A stretch of DNA of 64,000 nt from an uncultured Prevotella sp. (GTDB lineage Bacteria; Bacteroidota; Bacteroidia; Bacteroidales; Bacteroidaceae). The notes below the pieces were generated by a model. That model worked only from the letters and a program-made list of their open reading frames with translations, did not search any database and had not been told where the DNA came from. This document shows, piece by piece, positions 51,591-62,073 of this stretch. Position 1 is the stretch's first letter, and each line of letters starts with the position of its first letter. Position numbers and translations under genes: made by a program. The stretch spans positions 186,001 through 250,000 of the forward strand of contig CAJODL010000005.1 of assembly GCA_905233165.1 (NCBI GenBank), given 5' to 3'.

Positions 51591-53753
51591 CGCCTTACCT
51601 TTATATATTATAAGTCCTTTGGCGTTTTTGCTGACGCGTTGGCCGAGGGTGTTGTAGCAGTTGTCGTCAACTTCATACATCGTGGCAGGGGTAGCATGGC
51701 GAGGGCCGTCTGCGCCTACCGTATTGATGGCGGTGGTGCCCACGAGTTTCTGCAAGCCTGCGAGGGCGTCTATCTTGCCGGCACCGGCCTGCCTCACATC
51801 ATGCGACGGTATCAGCTCGGGATTGGTGGTGTATTCGTCGTTGTAACTGGTCTCCTTGATAAGGGCACGCACATCATCGCTGGTCATGTCGGGCTTGGCC
51901 TGCAGCCAGAGGGCGATGACGCCCGCCGTATGCGGGGCTGCCATCGACGTCCCCTCCATGGCGCCGTAGTAGTTGTTGCGCCCGTAGAGGGTGACACAGT
52001 CTGTCAGCTCTGCAGTCGTCGAACCGGACTTGTGTTTCCCTTCTTCGTCGAAGTAAGTCGTGTCGTAGATGTTGTAGGCGGAGCACAGCATGGACCCCGG
52101 TGCAATGACATCGGGGCGGTTGACGCCGTTGTCGTCTATGCCCCATGAAGAGTAATCGTGAATCCTGTCCAGATAGGTGTTGCCCCAAGGACTCTGGGTA
52201 TCTCCGTTGATGTCCGTGTACGAGGTCGCAGAGTGGTAAAACCCTACCCCGATGACCTCATCACAACATGTATGTGCGTTGAAGGCGCCGTTGTCTTCTC
52301 CATCCGTATATCCTTCCAGGTAATCGGAATAGAATCCCGAGGTCATGGTCGTTCTCTCGTCCATAGCCCTGAAGGTCTTTCCCTTCTCGCTCTTCACGAA
52401 ATACGCCAGCTTCAGGTTGGGCTCGTGAAAAAGGATGGTGCCGCTCTTGAAGAACTCAACGTAATGCTTGTTGTTATAGGTGGAGACCCTGTTGTTCTTA
52501 AACACTTCCGACTTGTAGCCGCTGGTGGTGTATACGGGCTTTTCCTCTAGAGTGTATATCTGTCCCGTATTGACGTCCACCACCTTCACATCGACGTCGA
52601 ATTCGCTGCCGTCCAGGTTGTAGAAGAAGTTGTAGAGATTTGTGTAGCTGTTACACTGCTTGCCGTCCCAGCTTCTTTTTTTCGATTCTCCCAGTACGGT
52701 CCTGAGGTTGTATCCGTCGCTGTCGGCTTCTGGCAGAACGGTGTAGATAGCAGCATGGGCATCTCCGGAGTTGCCTGCAGAGAAGACGCAGATTCTGCCT
52801 TTCCTGTCATCTTCCGTCTGATAGTACTCCTGCAGCCCGCGCACTACTGCCGTCGATGTGCCGTCGTGGAAATTGCTGACTTCGCCCATGCTGGCGTTGA
52901 CCACGCAGGGCATGCCCTGCTCCTTGGCATAGTCGAACATCCGCGTTATGGCCGTCAGGAGTTCCGATTCATAGAGGTAAGTTCCCAGGCCGCAGAGCAT
53001 CAGGTCTGCTTCGGGCGCCACGCCCTGCCTGTTGAGGCCCTCGATGAGACTTCCCGCCGCGATGCCTGCAACGTGGGTGCCGTGCGACTCGTTGGTTCTG
53101 TCTGCCGTCAAGTTTGCTATCGCTTCAGGAGTAGTATATTCTACTAATTCACCTGATTTTATAGCCATCGCCAGTCTGACGCGTGTAGAGCCGTCGGGGT
53201 TGCGGAAGGCAGCGTGGTTGAAGTCGATGCCCGTGTCAACGAGACCTACCAATACGCCCTTGCCGGTGTATGCCTGTGGCAGGTTGTTCTGCTGAGCCTT
53301 CTCAGGAGTAGCAACCTCATCTACCCTACTCTTCTCACGGGCAATGTTGTTCATCAGCTGATTCATCTGGTCGGCACTGACGCTTTCTATCTCGTCAATG
53401 TCATCAAGGGCCATAAGACTCTCGGCAGGAACGGTGAGGATGAGCATACGGCCTATCGCGTCTCGTATCTCCACGCCAAGTTTCTGCAGCAATGCCATAG
53501 GACACTCTGCTCCTTCCTTCAGCATAGCAATTACGCTGAAACTCTTTATAGTGCAGTCGCTATTGAAACTGACATTGATTCTCTGCTTCACGGCAGCAGT
53601 GTCTATCACTTGCTGCTGACCACGCATAGTGCTTTTAGTTTTTGACACCCCATTTGCATCTGGCAACAGGTTTGTCAGCCTTGCATCAATCTTCTGCGCC
53701 TGAATACCGGTAGCAAACACCAAAGCTACCACAAGATATAAAAGTCTTCTCAT
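51576..53753 (-). CDS. Secreted subtilisin-like serine protease
   Basis: The 725-residue S8 peptidase has a signal peptide (ending TGIQAQ), a propeptide-like region to about 160, then the catalytic triad Asp173 (VDTGIDF), His224 (SHGTHVAG) and Ser603 (GTSMAAPH), with oxyanion Asn in FSAGNSG. The gap between His and Ser is about 380 residues, far more than in subtilisin (157), because of an inserted domain near 350-530. The C-terminus CYNTLGQRVSKNAKGLIIYK is the tail found on many exported Bacteroidota proteins, perhaps for type IX secretion. Substrates are not known. Confidence 0.92.
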   Translation of the reverse strand: MRRLLYLVVALVFATGIQAQKIDARLTNLLPDANGVSKTKSTMRGQQQVIDTAAVKQRINVSFNSDCTIKSFSVIAMLKEGAECPMALLQKLGVEIRDAIGRMLILTVPAESLMALDDIDEIESVSADQMNQLMNNIAREKSRVDEVATPEKAQQNNLPQAYTGKGVLVGLVDTGIDFNHAAFRNPDGSTRVRLAMAIKSGELVEYTTPEAIANLTADRTNESHGTHVAGIAAGSLIEGLNRQGVAPEADLMLCGLGTYLYESELLTAITRMFDYAKEQGMPCVVNASMGEVSNFHDGTSTAVVRGLQEYYQTEDDRKGRICVFSAGNSGDAHAAIYTVLPEADSDGYNLRTVLGESKKRSWDGKQCNSYTNLYNFFYNLDGSEFDVDVKVVDVNTGQIYTLEEKPVYTTSGYKSEVFKNNRVSTYNNKHYVEFFKSGTILFHEPNLKLAYFVKSEKGKTFRAMDERTTMTSGFYSDYLEGYTDGEDNGAFNAHTCCDEVIGVGFYHSATSYTDINGDTQSPWGNTYLDRIHDYSSWGIDDNGVNRPDVIAPGSMLCSAYNIYDTTYFDEEGKHKSGSTTAELTDCVTLYGRNNYYGAMEGTSMAAPHTAGVIALWLQAKPDMTSDDVRALIKETSYNDEYTTNPELIPSHDVRQAGAGKIDALAGLQKLVGTTAINTVGADGPRHATPATMYEVDDNCYNTLGQRVSKNAKGLIIYKGKAYLNR

Positions 53754-53786
53754 ATCATTGAAACATTAAATTTTACTTTTCGCGCA

Positions 53787-53794
53787 CAAAATTA
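53787..53794 (-). promoter_or_regulatory. Putative -7 box of subtilase gene
   Basis: The minus strand reads TAATTTTG, with GTTG at the -33 position (20 bp away). Confidence 0.5.
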
Positions 53795-53844
53795 TAAAAT
53801 ATCACACTAACCACCAACAATTTTAAATAAAAACTTCGCTGAAC

Positions 53845-53879
53845 AAAAAAAAAGCAACCGTCCATGACTGAACGGCTGC
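53845..53879 (-). terminator. Terminator of the gltBD-dapF-dapL genes
   Basis: The minus strand reads GCAGCCGT, a 10-nt loop, ACGGTTGC and then nine T. It lies downstream of dapL across CTATCAA/CTGTCAA heptads (53885-53950). Confidence 0.85.
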
Positions 53880-53948
53880 ATATGAAGAACAACTATCACC
53901 TATCAACTATCACCTGTCAACTATCACCTGTCAACTATCAACTATCAA

Positions 53949-55184
53949 CTACCCTCTCCCCCACTGCTTTATTCTCTCTAATGCCTCGGCTGTTGATTCG
54001 TGGCTGCCGAAGGCGGTCAGGCGGACGTACCCTTCTCCACTCGGTCCGAAGCCGGAGCCTGGAGTGCAGACCACGTGAGCACCGTAAAGCAATTCCTCGA
54101 AGAACTGCCATGAGGACTTGCCGCCAGGGGTGCGCATCCAGATATACGGGGCATTCTCGCCGCCGTAACATTCGTAACCAAGAGAGCGCAGCACGTCGAG
54201 CATCTTGGCAGCATTCGCCATATAGTAATCAATGGTCTTCTGTATCTGCTCCTTACCCTCAGGAGAATATATCGCCTCCGCAGCACGCTGGGAGACATAG
54301 CTGGTGCCGTTGAACTTGGTACACTGGCGACGGTTCCACAGCTTATTGAGCGATATGCGCTCGCCCTCAAACGTGGCAGCCGTGACGTCCTTCGGCACAA
54401 TGGTATAGCCGCAGCGGATGCCGGTGAAGCCGGCCGTCTTGGAATAAGAACGGAACTCTATGGCACACTTCCGGGCACCGCGTATCTCGTAAATGGAATG
54501 TGGGATGTCGGGGTCTTGGATGTAGGCCTGATAGGCTGCATCATAGAGTATCAGCGCATCATTCTTCAACGCATAGTTGACCCATTTTCGCAGTTCCGTC
54601 TTCGTAATCACCGTGCCGGTAGGGTTGTTGGGATAGCACAGGTATATGATGTCAACATGATGGTTCTTCGGAATCTCCGGAATAAAACCGTTCTCTGCAG
54701 TGCAAGGGGTGTAGGTGACGTATGACCAGCGGCCATTCTTGTAGGCACCACAACGGCCTATCATCGCATTGGAATCGATATACACGGGATATATCGGGTC
54801 GGTGACGCAGATGAAGTTATCCCAATGGAGCAGCTCCTGGAAGTTGCCGATGTCTGACTTTGCACCGTCATTAATGAACACCTCGTCAATGTCGAGATGT
54901 ATGCCACGCGGAACATAGTCGTTCTTCAGTATGGCATCGCGCAGAAACTCATAACCCTGCTCCGGACCATAGCCGTGAAAAGTGGACGCATCGGACATCT
55001 CCGTCACAGCCTTCTGCATTGCCGATATCACAGCAGGGCAAAGCGGTTGTGTCACATCGCCGATTCCCAAGGAAATGACATCAGCCTTGGGATGCATCAC
55101 CTTGAAGGCATTCACCTTCTTAGCAATGTCAGCAAACAGATAGTTATCTTGCAGATTTAAATAGTGTACGTTTACTAAAGCCAT
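53949..55184 (-). CDS. dapL: LL-diaminopimelate aminotransferase
   Basis: The 411-residue PLP enzyme converts tetrahydrodipicolinate directly to LL-diaminopimelate, bypassing acylated intermediates. DVISLGIGDVTQPL, CYPNNPTGTVITK and SYSKTAGFTGIRCGY (with the PLP Lys) are visible. It follows dapF, whose product epimerises LL- to meso-diaminopimelate, so two consecutive lysine/peptidoglycan steps are adjacent. Confidence 0.95.
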   Translation of the reverse strand: MALVNVHYLNLQDNYLFADIAKKVNAFKVMHPKADVISLGIGDVTQPLCPAVISAMQKAVTEMSDASTFHGYGPEQGYEFLRDAILKNDYVPRGIHLDIDEVFINDGAKSDIGNFQELLHWDNFICVTDPIYPVYIDSNAMIGRCGAYKNGRWSYVTYTPCTAENGFIPEIPKNHHVDIIYLCYPNNPTGTVITKTELRKWVNYALKNDALILYDAAYQAYIQDPDIPHSIYEIRGARKCAIEFRSYSKTAGFTGIRCGYTIVPKDVTAATFEGERISLNKLWNRRQCTKFNGTSYVSQRAAEAIYSPEGKEQIQKTIDYYMANAAKMLDVLRSLGYECYGGENAPYIWMRTPGGKSSWQFFEELLYGAHVVCTPGSGFGPSGEGYVRLTAFGSHESTAEALERIKQWGRG

Positions 55185-55205
55185 ATATGAATTAAGAGTT
55201 AAGAA

Positions 55206-56096
55206 TTAAGAGTTAAGAAAAATAGCCTTTGACCTTAGACCTTTGACCTTTGACCTCGGCAACGCCGAGTTGACCTTTGACCTTTGACATTCTATCTCGC
55301 CGTCAAAGACAAACTCTGCCGGGCCTGTCATATATACATGATTGTCTGATTCTCTCCATTCTATCTCTAACGCTCCGCCGTCCATGACGATGCGCGACTG
55401 GCGTCCTCTCCTACCCGTTACGGCTGCTGCCACGGCTGTAGCACACGCTCCCGTGCCGCACGCCATAGTGATGCCGCTGCCACGCTCCCACACCCGGGTG
55501 CGTACAGAACCATCGTCCATCACATGGGCAAACTCTATATTGCAGCGCTGCGGAAAAGCAGGATGGTTTTCCAAAACCGGACCCGTCACACCCACCTGTT
55601 CCACGTTGTCGGTGAAGATGACATAATGGGGATTGCCCATCGAGACAAAACAGGCCTCTCCTTTTATATTTATATCTACGCCCTCCACAAACTGCTGCTC
55701 TACGTGAAATTTTGGTTCCAGCATATCGACAGTAACGCTATGCACTATGCCATCCTTCTCATGCAGCAGCAGGGTCTTTATGCCCGACAGCGTCTGGAGA
55801 CGTATTTCCTTCTTACTGGTCAGTCCGCGCTCAAAGAGATACTTCCCGATGCAACGGCTCGCATTGCCGCACATCATAGCCTCCGAACCGTCGGCATTGA
55901 AGATGCGCATGGAGAAGTCGGCATCCGGAATAGTGCTGTTATCTATCAGCACAAGTCCATCGCTGCCGATACCCTTATGGCGGTCGCTCCAAAGAACAGA
56001 CACCCCGCTCGGGTCGGCAATAGGATGGCGTGACACATCGACGTAGATGTAGTCATTGCCACAGCCGTGCATCTTGGTAAAAGGGATTTTAGTCAT
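55206..56096 (-). CDS. dapF: Diaminopimelate epimerase with repeat-encoded tail
   Basis: The 296-residue enzyme has active-site Cys76 in MMCGNASR and the second Cys in ACGTGACATA. The family-like sequence ends at [12 protein letters not shown]; the last 29 residues or so ([21 protein letters not shown]) are coded by heptad repeats and their hairpin. Without the repeat the protein would be near the usual 265-275 residues. The tail is probably unstructured and tolerated. Confidence 0.95.
   Translation of the reverse strand: MTKIPFTKMHGCGNDYIYVDVSRHPIADPSGVSVLWSDRHKGIGSDGLVLIDNSTIPDADFSMRIFNADGSEAMMCGNASRCIGKYLFERGLTSKKEIRLQTLSGIKTLLLHEKDGIVHSVTVDMLEPKFHVEQQFVEGVDINIKGEACFVSMGNPHYVIFTDNVEQVGVTGPVLENHPAFPQRCNIEFAHVMDDGSVRTRVWERGSGITMACGTGACATAVAAAVTGRRGRQSRIVMDGGALEIEWRESDNHVYMTGPAEFVFDGEIECQRSKVNSALPRSKVKGLRSKAIFLNS
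55221..55292. repeat. Heptad repeat and hairpin at the 3' end of dapF
   Basis: TTTGACC/TTAGACC units and the hairpin CTCGGC-AAC-GCCGAG (55255-55269) lie inside the reading frame of dapF. Confidence 0.9.
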
Positions 56097-56130
56097 TCTT
56101 TTTACGTTATAACGTTATTACGACATATCG

Positions 56131-57477
56131 TCATTTCGAAAGAAAACGGTGAACGGCAGCGGCTGTCTCTATGCCACTCGCCATTGCCCACACCACGAGA
56201 CTGGCACCGTTGGCGCTGTCACCACAGACAAAGACATTCTTGGGATATTCAGGATGTTCTGGCTTCATGAAGCCCATTGCAAGGAGCACCAGTTCGGCCT
56301 TGATGATTTCAGGCTTACCCTTCTCAACCATTATAGGACGTCCGCCGTCGGGATTGGGTTTCCAATCAATCTCCTGCACCTTCACGCCGGTGAGCTTTCC
56401 GTTCTCACCAAGAAACTCAAGTGTATTGATATTCCAGCGGCGGGTACATCCTTCCTCATGACTCGAAGTGGTCTTGAGAGTACGCGGCCAGTTAGGCCAC
56501 GGGTTCTGCGGGTCTTCCGGACCTTCCACCGGTTTTGGCATTATCTCGATTTGCATAACGCTCTTGCATCCCTGACGATGTGCAGTACCGATGCAGTCGG
56601 AACCGGTATCGCCACCTCCTATCACGAGCACATCCTTATCCTTTGCCGTCACACGTTCGTCAACACTGAACTCCATGCCGGCAAGAACACGGTTCTGCTG
56701 CGACAGCATCTCCAATGCCAGATGTACGCCCTTCAACTCACGTCCCGGAACCTTCAGGTCACGTGCCGTCGGAGTGCCGGTGGCAATGATGATTGCATCA
56801 AATCCGGTAACTCCGGATATTCCGGAAATTCCGGAGTTATACTTAAACTCGATGCCTTCCTGTTCGAGGAGAGCTATGCGGCGGTCGATGACGGCCTTGT
56901 TGAGTTTAAAGTTCGGTATGCCATAGCGCAGCAAGCCGCCGGCAGCCTCGTTTTTCTCGAAGACGATAACGCTATAGCCTTTAAGGTTCAGAGCATTAGC
57001 AGCAGCCAGACCGGCAGGACCGGCACCAATGACGGCCACCTTCTTGCCATTGCGTTTGATGTCCGTACGAGGCTGGATATACCCCTCACGAAAAGCACCC
57101 TCCGTGATGGCACACTCATCTTCGCGGTTGGTGGTAGGTTCGTGATTGAAACGGTTCAGCACACACGCCTTCTCACAGAGCGCAGGGCAGATGCGTCCCG
57201 TGAACTCAGGGAAGGGATTCGTAGCGTTAAGCAGACGATATGCCTTTTCCCACTCACCTTTATACAAGGCATCATTCCATTCAGGCGCTTTATTACCCAA
57301 CGGGCACGCCCAATGGCAGAAGGGAACACCACAGTCCATGCAGCGCGATGCCTGCAACTTACGTTCACGAGTGCTGAGGGTCTGTTCCACTTCGCCAAAG
57401 TCGTGAATCCTATCATGTATGGGGCGATAACCCGCCTCCTGACGATGTATCTCTAAAAATGCTTTTGGATTTCCCAT
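56131..57477 (-). CDS. gltD: Glutamate synthase small subunit
   Basis: The 448-residue FAD/NADPH subunit passes electrons to GltB. Cysteine motif CMDCGVPFCHWACPLGN feeds the [4Fe-4S] clusters; VIGAGPAGLAAANAL binds FAD and VIGGGDTGSDCIG binds NADPH. I chose ATG 57477 (MGNPKAFLEI); an upstream start would add 14 residues from TTGAACA heptads. It lies 59 bp after gltB. Confidence 0.96.
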   Translation of the reverse strand: MGNPKAFLEIHRQEAGYRPIHDRIHDFGEVEQTLSTRERKLQASRCMDCGVPFCHWACPLGNKAPEWNDALYKGEWEKAYRLLNATNPFPEFTGRICPALCEKACVLNRFNHEPTTNREDECAITEGAFREGYIQPRTDIKRNGKKVAVIGAGPAGLAAANALNLKGYSVIVFEKNEAAGGLLRYGIPNFKLNKAVIDRRIALLEQEGIEFKYNSGISGISGVTGFDAIIIATGTPTARDLKVPGRELKGVHLALEMLSQQNRVLAGMEFSVDERVTAKDKDVLVIGGGDTGSDCIGTAHRQGCKSVMQIEIMPKPVEGPEDPQNPWPNWPRTLKTTSSHEEGCTRRWNINTLEFLGENGKLTGVKVQEIDWKPNPDGGRPIMVEKGKPEIIKAELVLLAMGFMKPEHPEYPKNVFVCGDSANGASLVVWAMASGIETAAAVHRFLSK

Positions 57478-57485
57478 GATTATTA

Positions 57486-57540
57486 TTGAACATTGAACAT
57501 TGAACATTGAAAGCCGCAAGCGGCTAACCTTAGACCTTAA
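57486..57540. repeat. ATTGAAC heptads, hairpin and TTAGACC unit
   Basis: Four ATTGAAC units (57485-57512), hairpin GCCGC-AA-GCGGC, then ACCTTAGACC at the gltB stop codon. They fill the gltB-gltD gap. Confidence 0.8.
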
Positions 57541-60500
57541 TAATCCCTCTGGATGTCTGCAATTTTTTCGTGCAGCTTTTTCATTTGCTCTTCCTGCAAA
57601 ACTCGTTTGTACTCGATAGGCACTACCTGAATGAAGTCTTCGATGTAGCGATGCCAGTCATCGAGCATACGTCCTGCGAGGGCAGAGCCTGTATGGAGAT
57701 AGTGCTGACGGATGAGTTCGAGAAGTTCCTTGCGGGAAACAGAGTCTTCGACAAGCGAAAGTTCTACCATATCCATATTACAGAAGTAGTCAAACGTATG
57801 GTCGGGGTCATAGACGTATGCCACGCCGCCTGACATACCGGCAGCAAAGTTACGTCCTGTCTTACCGAGAACAACGACACGTCCGCCCGTCATATATTCG
57901 CAGCAGTGGTCGCCGGCACCCTCGATGACAGCGATGGCACCAGAGTTACGCACGCCGAAGCGTTCACCCACCTTACCATTTATATATAGCTCACCACTGG
58001 TTGCACCATATAGACCCGTATTACCGGCGATGATATTCTCCTCTGCCTTGAAGTCGTCACTACGACGGGCAGGCGGCAGAATAGCGATGCGTCCGCCAGA
58101 GAGACCCTTGCCGAAATAGTCATTGCATTCGCCCTCAAGTTTTATGTTGAGACCGCGAACGGCAAAAGCACCGAACGACTGCCCCGCAGAACCTTTGAAC
58201 TTGATGTTTATAGTATTGTCTGGCAAACCTGCTTCACCGTATCTCTTTGCAATCTCACCGCTGAGCATCGTCGTGACAGCACGGTCGGTATTCTTGATGG
58301 CATATTCGAGGGTTATCTCCTCCTGGTTATCAACAGCCTTCTGTGCCGCCTTGATGATTTCCTCATCCTTAACACCCGTCACCTTGGTATATGCGCTACG
58401 ATCCCAGTAGAGATTCTGATTTGTTTCAGGCTTGTGAAGCAGACGTGCAAAGTCGATGGTCTGCCACTTTCCGACAGCAGAGCCATCGGGCATACTTATC
58501 TCAATCAGATCTGTTTTACCGATAATATCCTTCAGGCTCTTGACACCCATCTCGCTGAGATATTCGCGCACCTGTTGTGCCAGGAAGGTGAAGAAGTTAA
58601 CGACATACTCGGCACGTCCCTCGAAGTGTTTGCGCAACTCCGGATTCTGTGTTGCCACACCCATCGGACAGGTGTTGGTATTGCACTTACGCATCATGAC
58701 ACATCCTAATACTATCAACGGCAGCGTACCGAAAGAGAATTCGTCGGCACCTAACATCGCCATGATGATGACGTCCTTGGCAGTCTTCAGCTGGCCATCT
58801 GTCTGCAGACGCACCTGACTGCGAAGACCGTTTATCACAAGGGTCTGCTGTGTCTCTGCCAATCCAATCTCAGGCGAAATACCTGCAAAGCGCATACTTG
58901 AAGCAGGGCTGGCACCAGTACCGCCTTCGGCACCGCTTATCACTATCAGGTCGGCCTTGGCCTTTGCAACACCGGCAGCGATGGTTCCCACACCACTCTC
59001 GGCAACAAGCTTCACGCTGACGGCAGCAGTCGGATTGATATTCTTCAAATCATAGATAAGCTGTGCCAAGTCCTCAATAGAATAGATATCATGATGCGGT
59101 GGCGGCGAAATCAGCGAGATACCAGGAATGGCGTTTCGCGTCTTGGCGATGATGTCGTTGACCTTGAAGCCAGGCAACTGTCCACCCTCACCAGGCTTTG
59201 CACCCTGCGCCACCTTAATCTGTATCTCCTCAGCATTGACGAGATACTCTGCCGTAACGCCAAAGCGTCCGCTGGCAACCTGTTTTGTCTTACTGCTAAG
59301 GCTCACGCCATCCACTTCTGAGTGATAACGGGCATTGTCTTCTCCACCCTCACCGGTGTTGGAGCGTGCACCAAGTTTATTCATCGCAAGTGCCAATGCC
59401 TCATGAGCCTCGATGCTCAAAGCACCGAACGACATCGCACCGGTAACAAAGTGCTTCACGATGCTTTCTACGCTCTCTACCTCATCGATTGGCGTAGGCG
59501 TGGCAGCCTTCTTGAAGTGGAAGAAGTCACGGATAAAGATAGGAGACTCTTTCTCGTCAACCATCTTCTCCCATTCCTTGTATTTCTTATAGCTACCCAA
59601 ACGTGTTGCCAACTGAAGGTTAGCAATCGTCTCCGGATTCCATGCGTGCCTGATGCCATCCTTGCGCCATGAGAACTGGCCCTGATTTTTCAACATGGTA
59701 TGCTCCTTTGCAGCCTCGTGCAGACGGATGGCATCGCGGGCAATTTCCTTCAGACCAATACCGCCGATGGTGCTCACCTCCATACCGAAGTAACGTTTCA
59801 GCAATTCTTCGCTCAGGCCGATGCTCTCAAATATCTTTGCACCGCGATACGAGCGAATAGTCGAGATACCCATCTTCGACATAATCTTCTTCAGACCTTT
59901 GTCCACAGCCTTGATATAATGCTCCTCAGCCGTAGCATATTCCTCTTGTATCTTACCATGCTTCACCAAGTCATCGAGGATGGCGAAGGTCATGTATGGG
60001 CACAATGCCGATGCGCCATAGCCCAACAGCAAGGCTGCATGCATCGTCTCACGAATCTCACCGCTCTCTACTATCAATGCCGTCTGTACGCGTTTGCCAA
60101 CGCTGATCAGATGATGATGCACCGCGCTGACTGCCAGCAATGATGGTATTGCAGCATGCTTTTCATCGATATCCCTGTCTGAGAGAATGATATAGTTTAC
60201 ACCTTCATCAACACTTGCCTCAGCCTGTTTGCAGAGGTCGTCGAGGGCCTGGCGCAGGCCTTCCTCGCCTTTCGCTATCTCAAACACTATCGCCAGCTTT
60301 TTGGTGTTGAAGCCTTTGTAGCGGATATTGCAGAGTATATCGAGTTGTGTATTTGTCAGCACTGGTTGTGGCAAGCGCACCATCTTACAGTTCGATGCAT
60401 CGGGCGTCAGGATGTTTGTACCTACGGCACCGATGTACTCCGTTAACGACATCACCAGTTCCTCGCGGATAGGGTCGATGGCAGGATTCGTCACCTGTGC

Positions 60501-62024
60501 AAACTGCTGACGGAAATAGTTGAACAGCACCTGCGGACGGTCCGAGATGACAGCCAACGGAGTGTCGTTACCCATAGCAGCAACAGGCTCCTGACCGGCA
60601 GTGGCCATCGGAATGATTGTCTTGTCGATATCCTCCTGGCCATATCCGAACTGTACCAGTTTACGCTCATAATCGCTCACAGAATTATCTACCTTACGGC
60701 CGCTCTTCAGTTTCTCCAGCTGCACACGGTTTTCGTTGAGCCATTCACGGTAAGGATGTGCCTTCGCCAACTGCTCCTTTATCTCGCCGTCATAATATAT
60801 CTTTCCCTCCTGCGTGTCGATAAGAAGAATCTTTCCGGGTTGCAGACGTCCTTTGCTGACGACATCCTCTGGTTCGAAATCCATCACGCCCACTTCTGAC
60901 GCCACTACCATCATACCGTGTTTCGTAATGGTATAACGTGATGGGCGCAAACCATTTCTGTCGAGCATACCACCGGCATAGCGTCCGTCAGAGAACAGCA
61001 ATGCAGCAGGACCATCCCAAGGCTCCATGAGGATAGAATGATATTCGTAGAAAGCCTTCAAATCCTCTGATATCGGATTCTTGTCGTTAAAACTCTCCGG
61101 CACGAGTATCGCCATCGCCTGCGGCAATGACATACCGCTCATCATCAGAAATTCAAAGACATTATCAAGGCTGGCAGAATCACTCATGCCCTCCTGCACG
61201 ATAGGCGATATCTCCTTAATGTCGCCCAATGCCTCACTGCTGAGCACACTCTCGCGTGCCTTCATCCAGCCACGGTTGCCGCGGATGGTGTTTATCTCAC
61301 CGTTGTGTGCCAACAAGCGGAAGGGCTGGGCCAGTGACCACGTAGGGAATGTGTTTGTGCTGAAACGTGAGTGAACCAGCGCCAGCCCGCTTGTCAGGTA
61401 AGGATTAGACAAATCCGGGAAATACCGACGCAGCTGTCCGCTGGTCAGCATTCCTTTATATATAATGTTAGTATTAGACAGTGAACATATATAAAAATCA
61501 GGATGTGTTACCCTGCGCTCAATCTTCTTCCTTATAATATATAGCGAGCGCGAAAGTTTGTCAGCATCATCTTCACTTACACCCGTAACAAAGATTTGCT
61601 TGATGGCAGGTTCCACCAGACGTGCCGCCTCGCCCAACACCTCAGGACATGTCGGCACAGTACGCAGATGCATCAGCTGCAAACCCTCACGTTCTATCTC
61701 CTCAATCATCACAGACAGAACCTCCTGCTGCTCCTTCTCCTCCTTCGGCAAGAATACAAGACCCGTACCATACTTCCCCTTTTCAGGAACAGGAATGCCC
61801 TGCAAAAGAATGAATTCGTGAGGAATCTGCAACATGATACCAGCGCCGTCACCTGTCTTGTCTCGCGTCTCAGCACCGCGGTGTTCCATATTTTCCAACA
61901 CACGTAAAGCTTGATCTACCAATTCATGACTCTTGCCACCATGAATATTCACCACCATACCAACGCCGCAGGCATCATGTTCATATTGCGGTTGATACAA
62001 TCCTTTATGTTTACTTTTTGTCAT
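57537..62024 (-). CDS. gltB: Glutamate synthase large subunit
   Basis: The 1495-residue enzyme transfers the glutamine amide to 2-oxoglutarate. The N-terminal glutaminase nucleophile is Cys19 (YEHDACGVGMV), exposed after removal of a short propeptide. The FMN/synthase part has GEGGEDNARYHSEVDG, GAEGGTGASPASSMRFAG and the [3Fe-4S] cysteines near MMRKCNTNTCPMGVATQ; the C-terminal beta-helix ends the chain. Length matches the family. It probably forms an operon with gltD, dapF and dapL. Confidence 0.97.
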   Translation of the reverse strand: MTKSKHKGLYQPQYEHDACGVGMVVNIHGGKSHELVDQALRVLENMEHRGAETRDKTGDGAGIMLQIPHEFILLQGIPVPEKGKYGTGLVFLPKEEKEQQEVLSVMIEEIEREGLQLMHLRTVPTCPEVLGEAARLVEPAIKQIFVTGVSEDDADKLSRSLYIIRKKIERRVTHPDFYICSLSNTNIIYKGMLTSGQLRRYFPDLSNPYLTSGLALVHSRFSTNTFPTWSLAQPFRLLAHNGEINTIRGNRGWMKARESVLSSEALGDIKEISPIVQEGMSDSASLDNVFEFLMMSGMSLPQAMAILVPESFNDKNPISEDLKAFYEYHSILMEPWDGPAALLFSDGRYAGGMLDRNGLRPSRYTITKHGMMVVASEVGVMDFEPEDVVSKGRLQPGKILLIDTQEGKIYYDGEIKEQLAKAHPYREWLNENRVQLEKLKSGRKVDNSVSDYERKLVQFGYGQEDIDKTIIPMATAGQEPVAAMGNDTPLAVISDRPQVLFNYFRQQFAQVTNPAIDPIREELVMSLTEYIGAVGTNILTPDASNCKMVRLPQPVLTNTQLDILCNIRYKGFNTKKLAIVFEIAKGEEGLRQALDDLCKQAEASVDEGVNYIILSDRDIDEKHAAIPSLLAVSAVHHHLISVGKRVQTALIVESGEIRETMHAALLLGYGASALCPYMTFAILDDLVKHGKIQEEYATAEEHYIKAVDKGLKKIMSKMGISTIRSYRGAKIFESIGLSEELLKRYFGMEVSTIGGIGLKEIARDAIRLHEAAKEHTMLKNQGQFSWRKDGIRHAWNPETIANLQLATRLGSYKKYKEWEKMVDEKESPIFIRDFFHFKKAATPTPIDEVESVESIVKHFVTGAMSFGALSIEAHEALALAMNKLGARSNTGEGGEDNARYHSEVDGVSLSSKTKQVASGRFGVTAEYLVNAEEIQIKVAQGAKPGEGGQLPGFKVNDIIAKTRNAIPGISLISPPPHHDIYSIEDLAQLIYDLKNINPTAAVSVKLVAESGVGTIAAGVAKAKADLIVISGAEGGTGASPASSMRFAGISPEIGLAETQQTLVINGLRSQVRLQTDGQLKTAKDVIIMAMLGADEFSFGTLPLIVLGCVMMRKCNTNTCPMGVATQNPELRKHFEGRAEYVVNFFTFLAQQVREYLSEMGVKSLKDIIGKTDLIEISMPDGSAVGKWQTIDFARLLHKPETNQNLYWDRSAYTKVTGVKDEEIIKAAQKAVDNQEEITLEYAIKNTDRAVTTMLSGEIAKRYGEAGLPDNTINIKFKGSAGQSFGAFAVRGLNIKLEGECNDYFGKGLSGGRIAILPPARRSDDFKAEENIIAGNTGLYGATSGELYINGKVGERFGVRNSGAIAVIEGAGDHCCEYMTGGRVVVLGKTGRNFAAGMSGGVAYVYDPDHTFDYFCNMDMVELSLVEDSVSRKELLELIRQHYLHTGSALAGRMLDDWHRYIEDFIQVVPIEYKRVLQEEQMKKLHEKIADIQRDY

Positions 62025-62065
62025 ATTTTTCTAACTTAAAGTTACATTTGGTTTAAATTCGGGTG

Positions 62066-62073
62066 CAAAGATA
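62066..62073 (-). promoter_or_regulatory. Putative -7 box of gltB
   Basis: The minus strand reads TATCTTTG, with ATTG about 19 bp upstream as -33 element. The leader is about 40 nt. Confidence 0.55.

Noticed and set aside
56149..57456. 435-codon plus-strand reading frame opposite gltD
   Set aside because: It is a shadow of the clearly identified gltD on the minus strand and has no recognisable domains.
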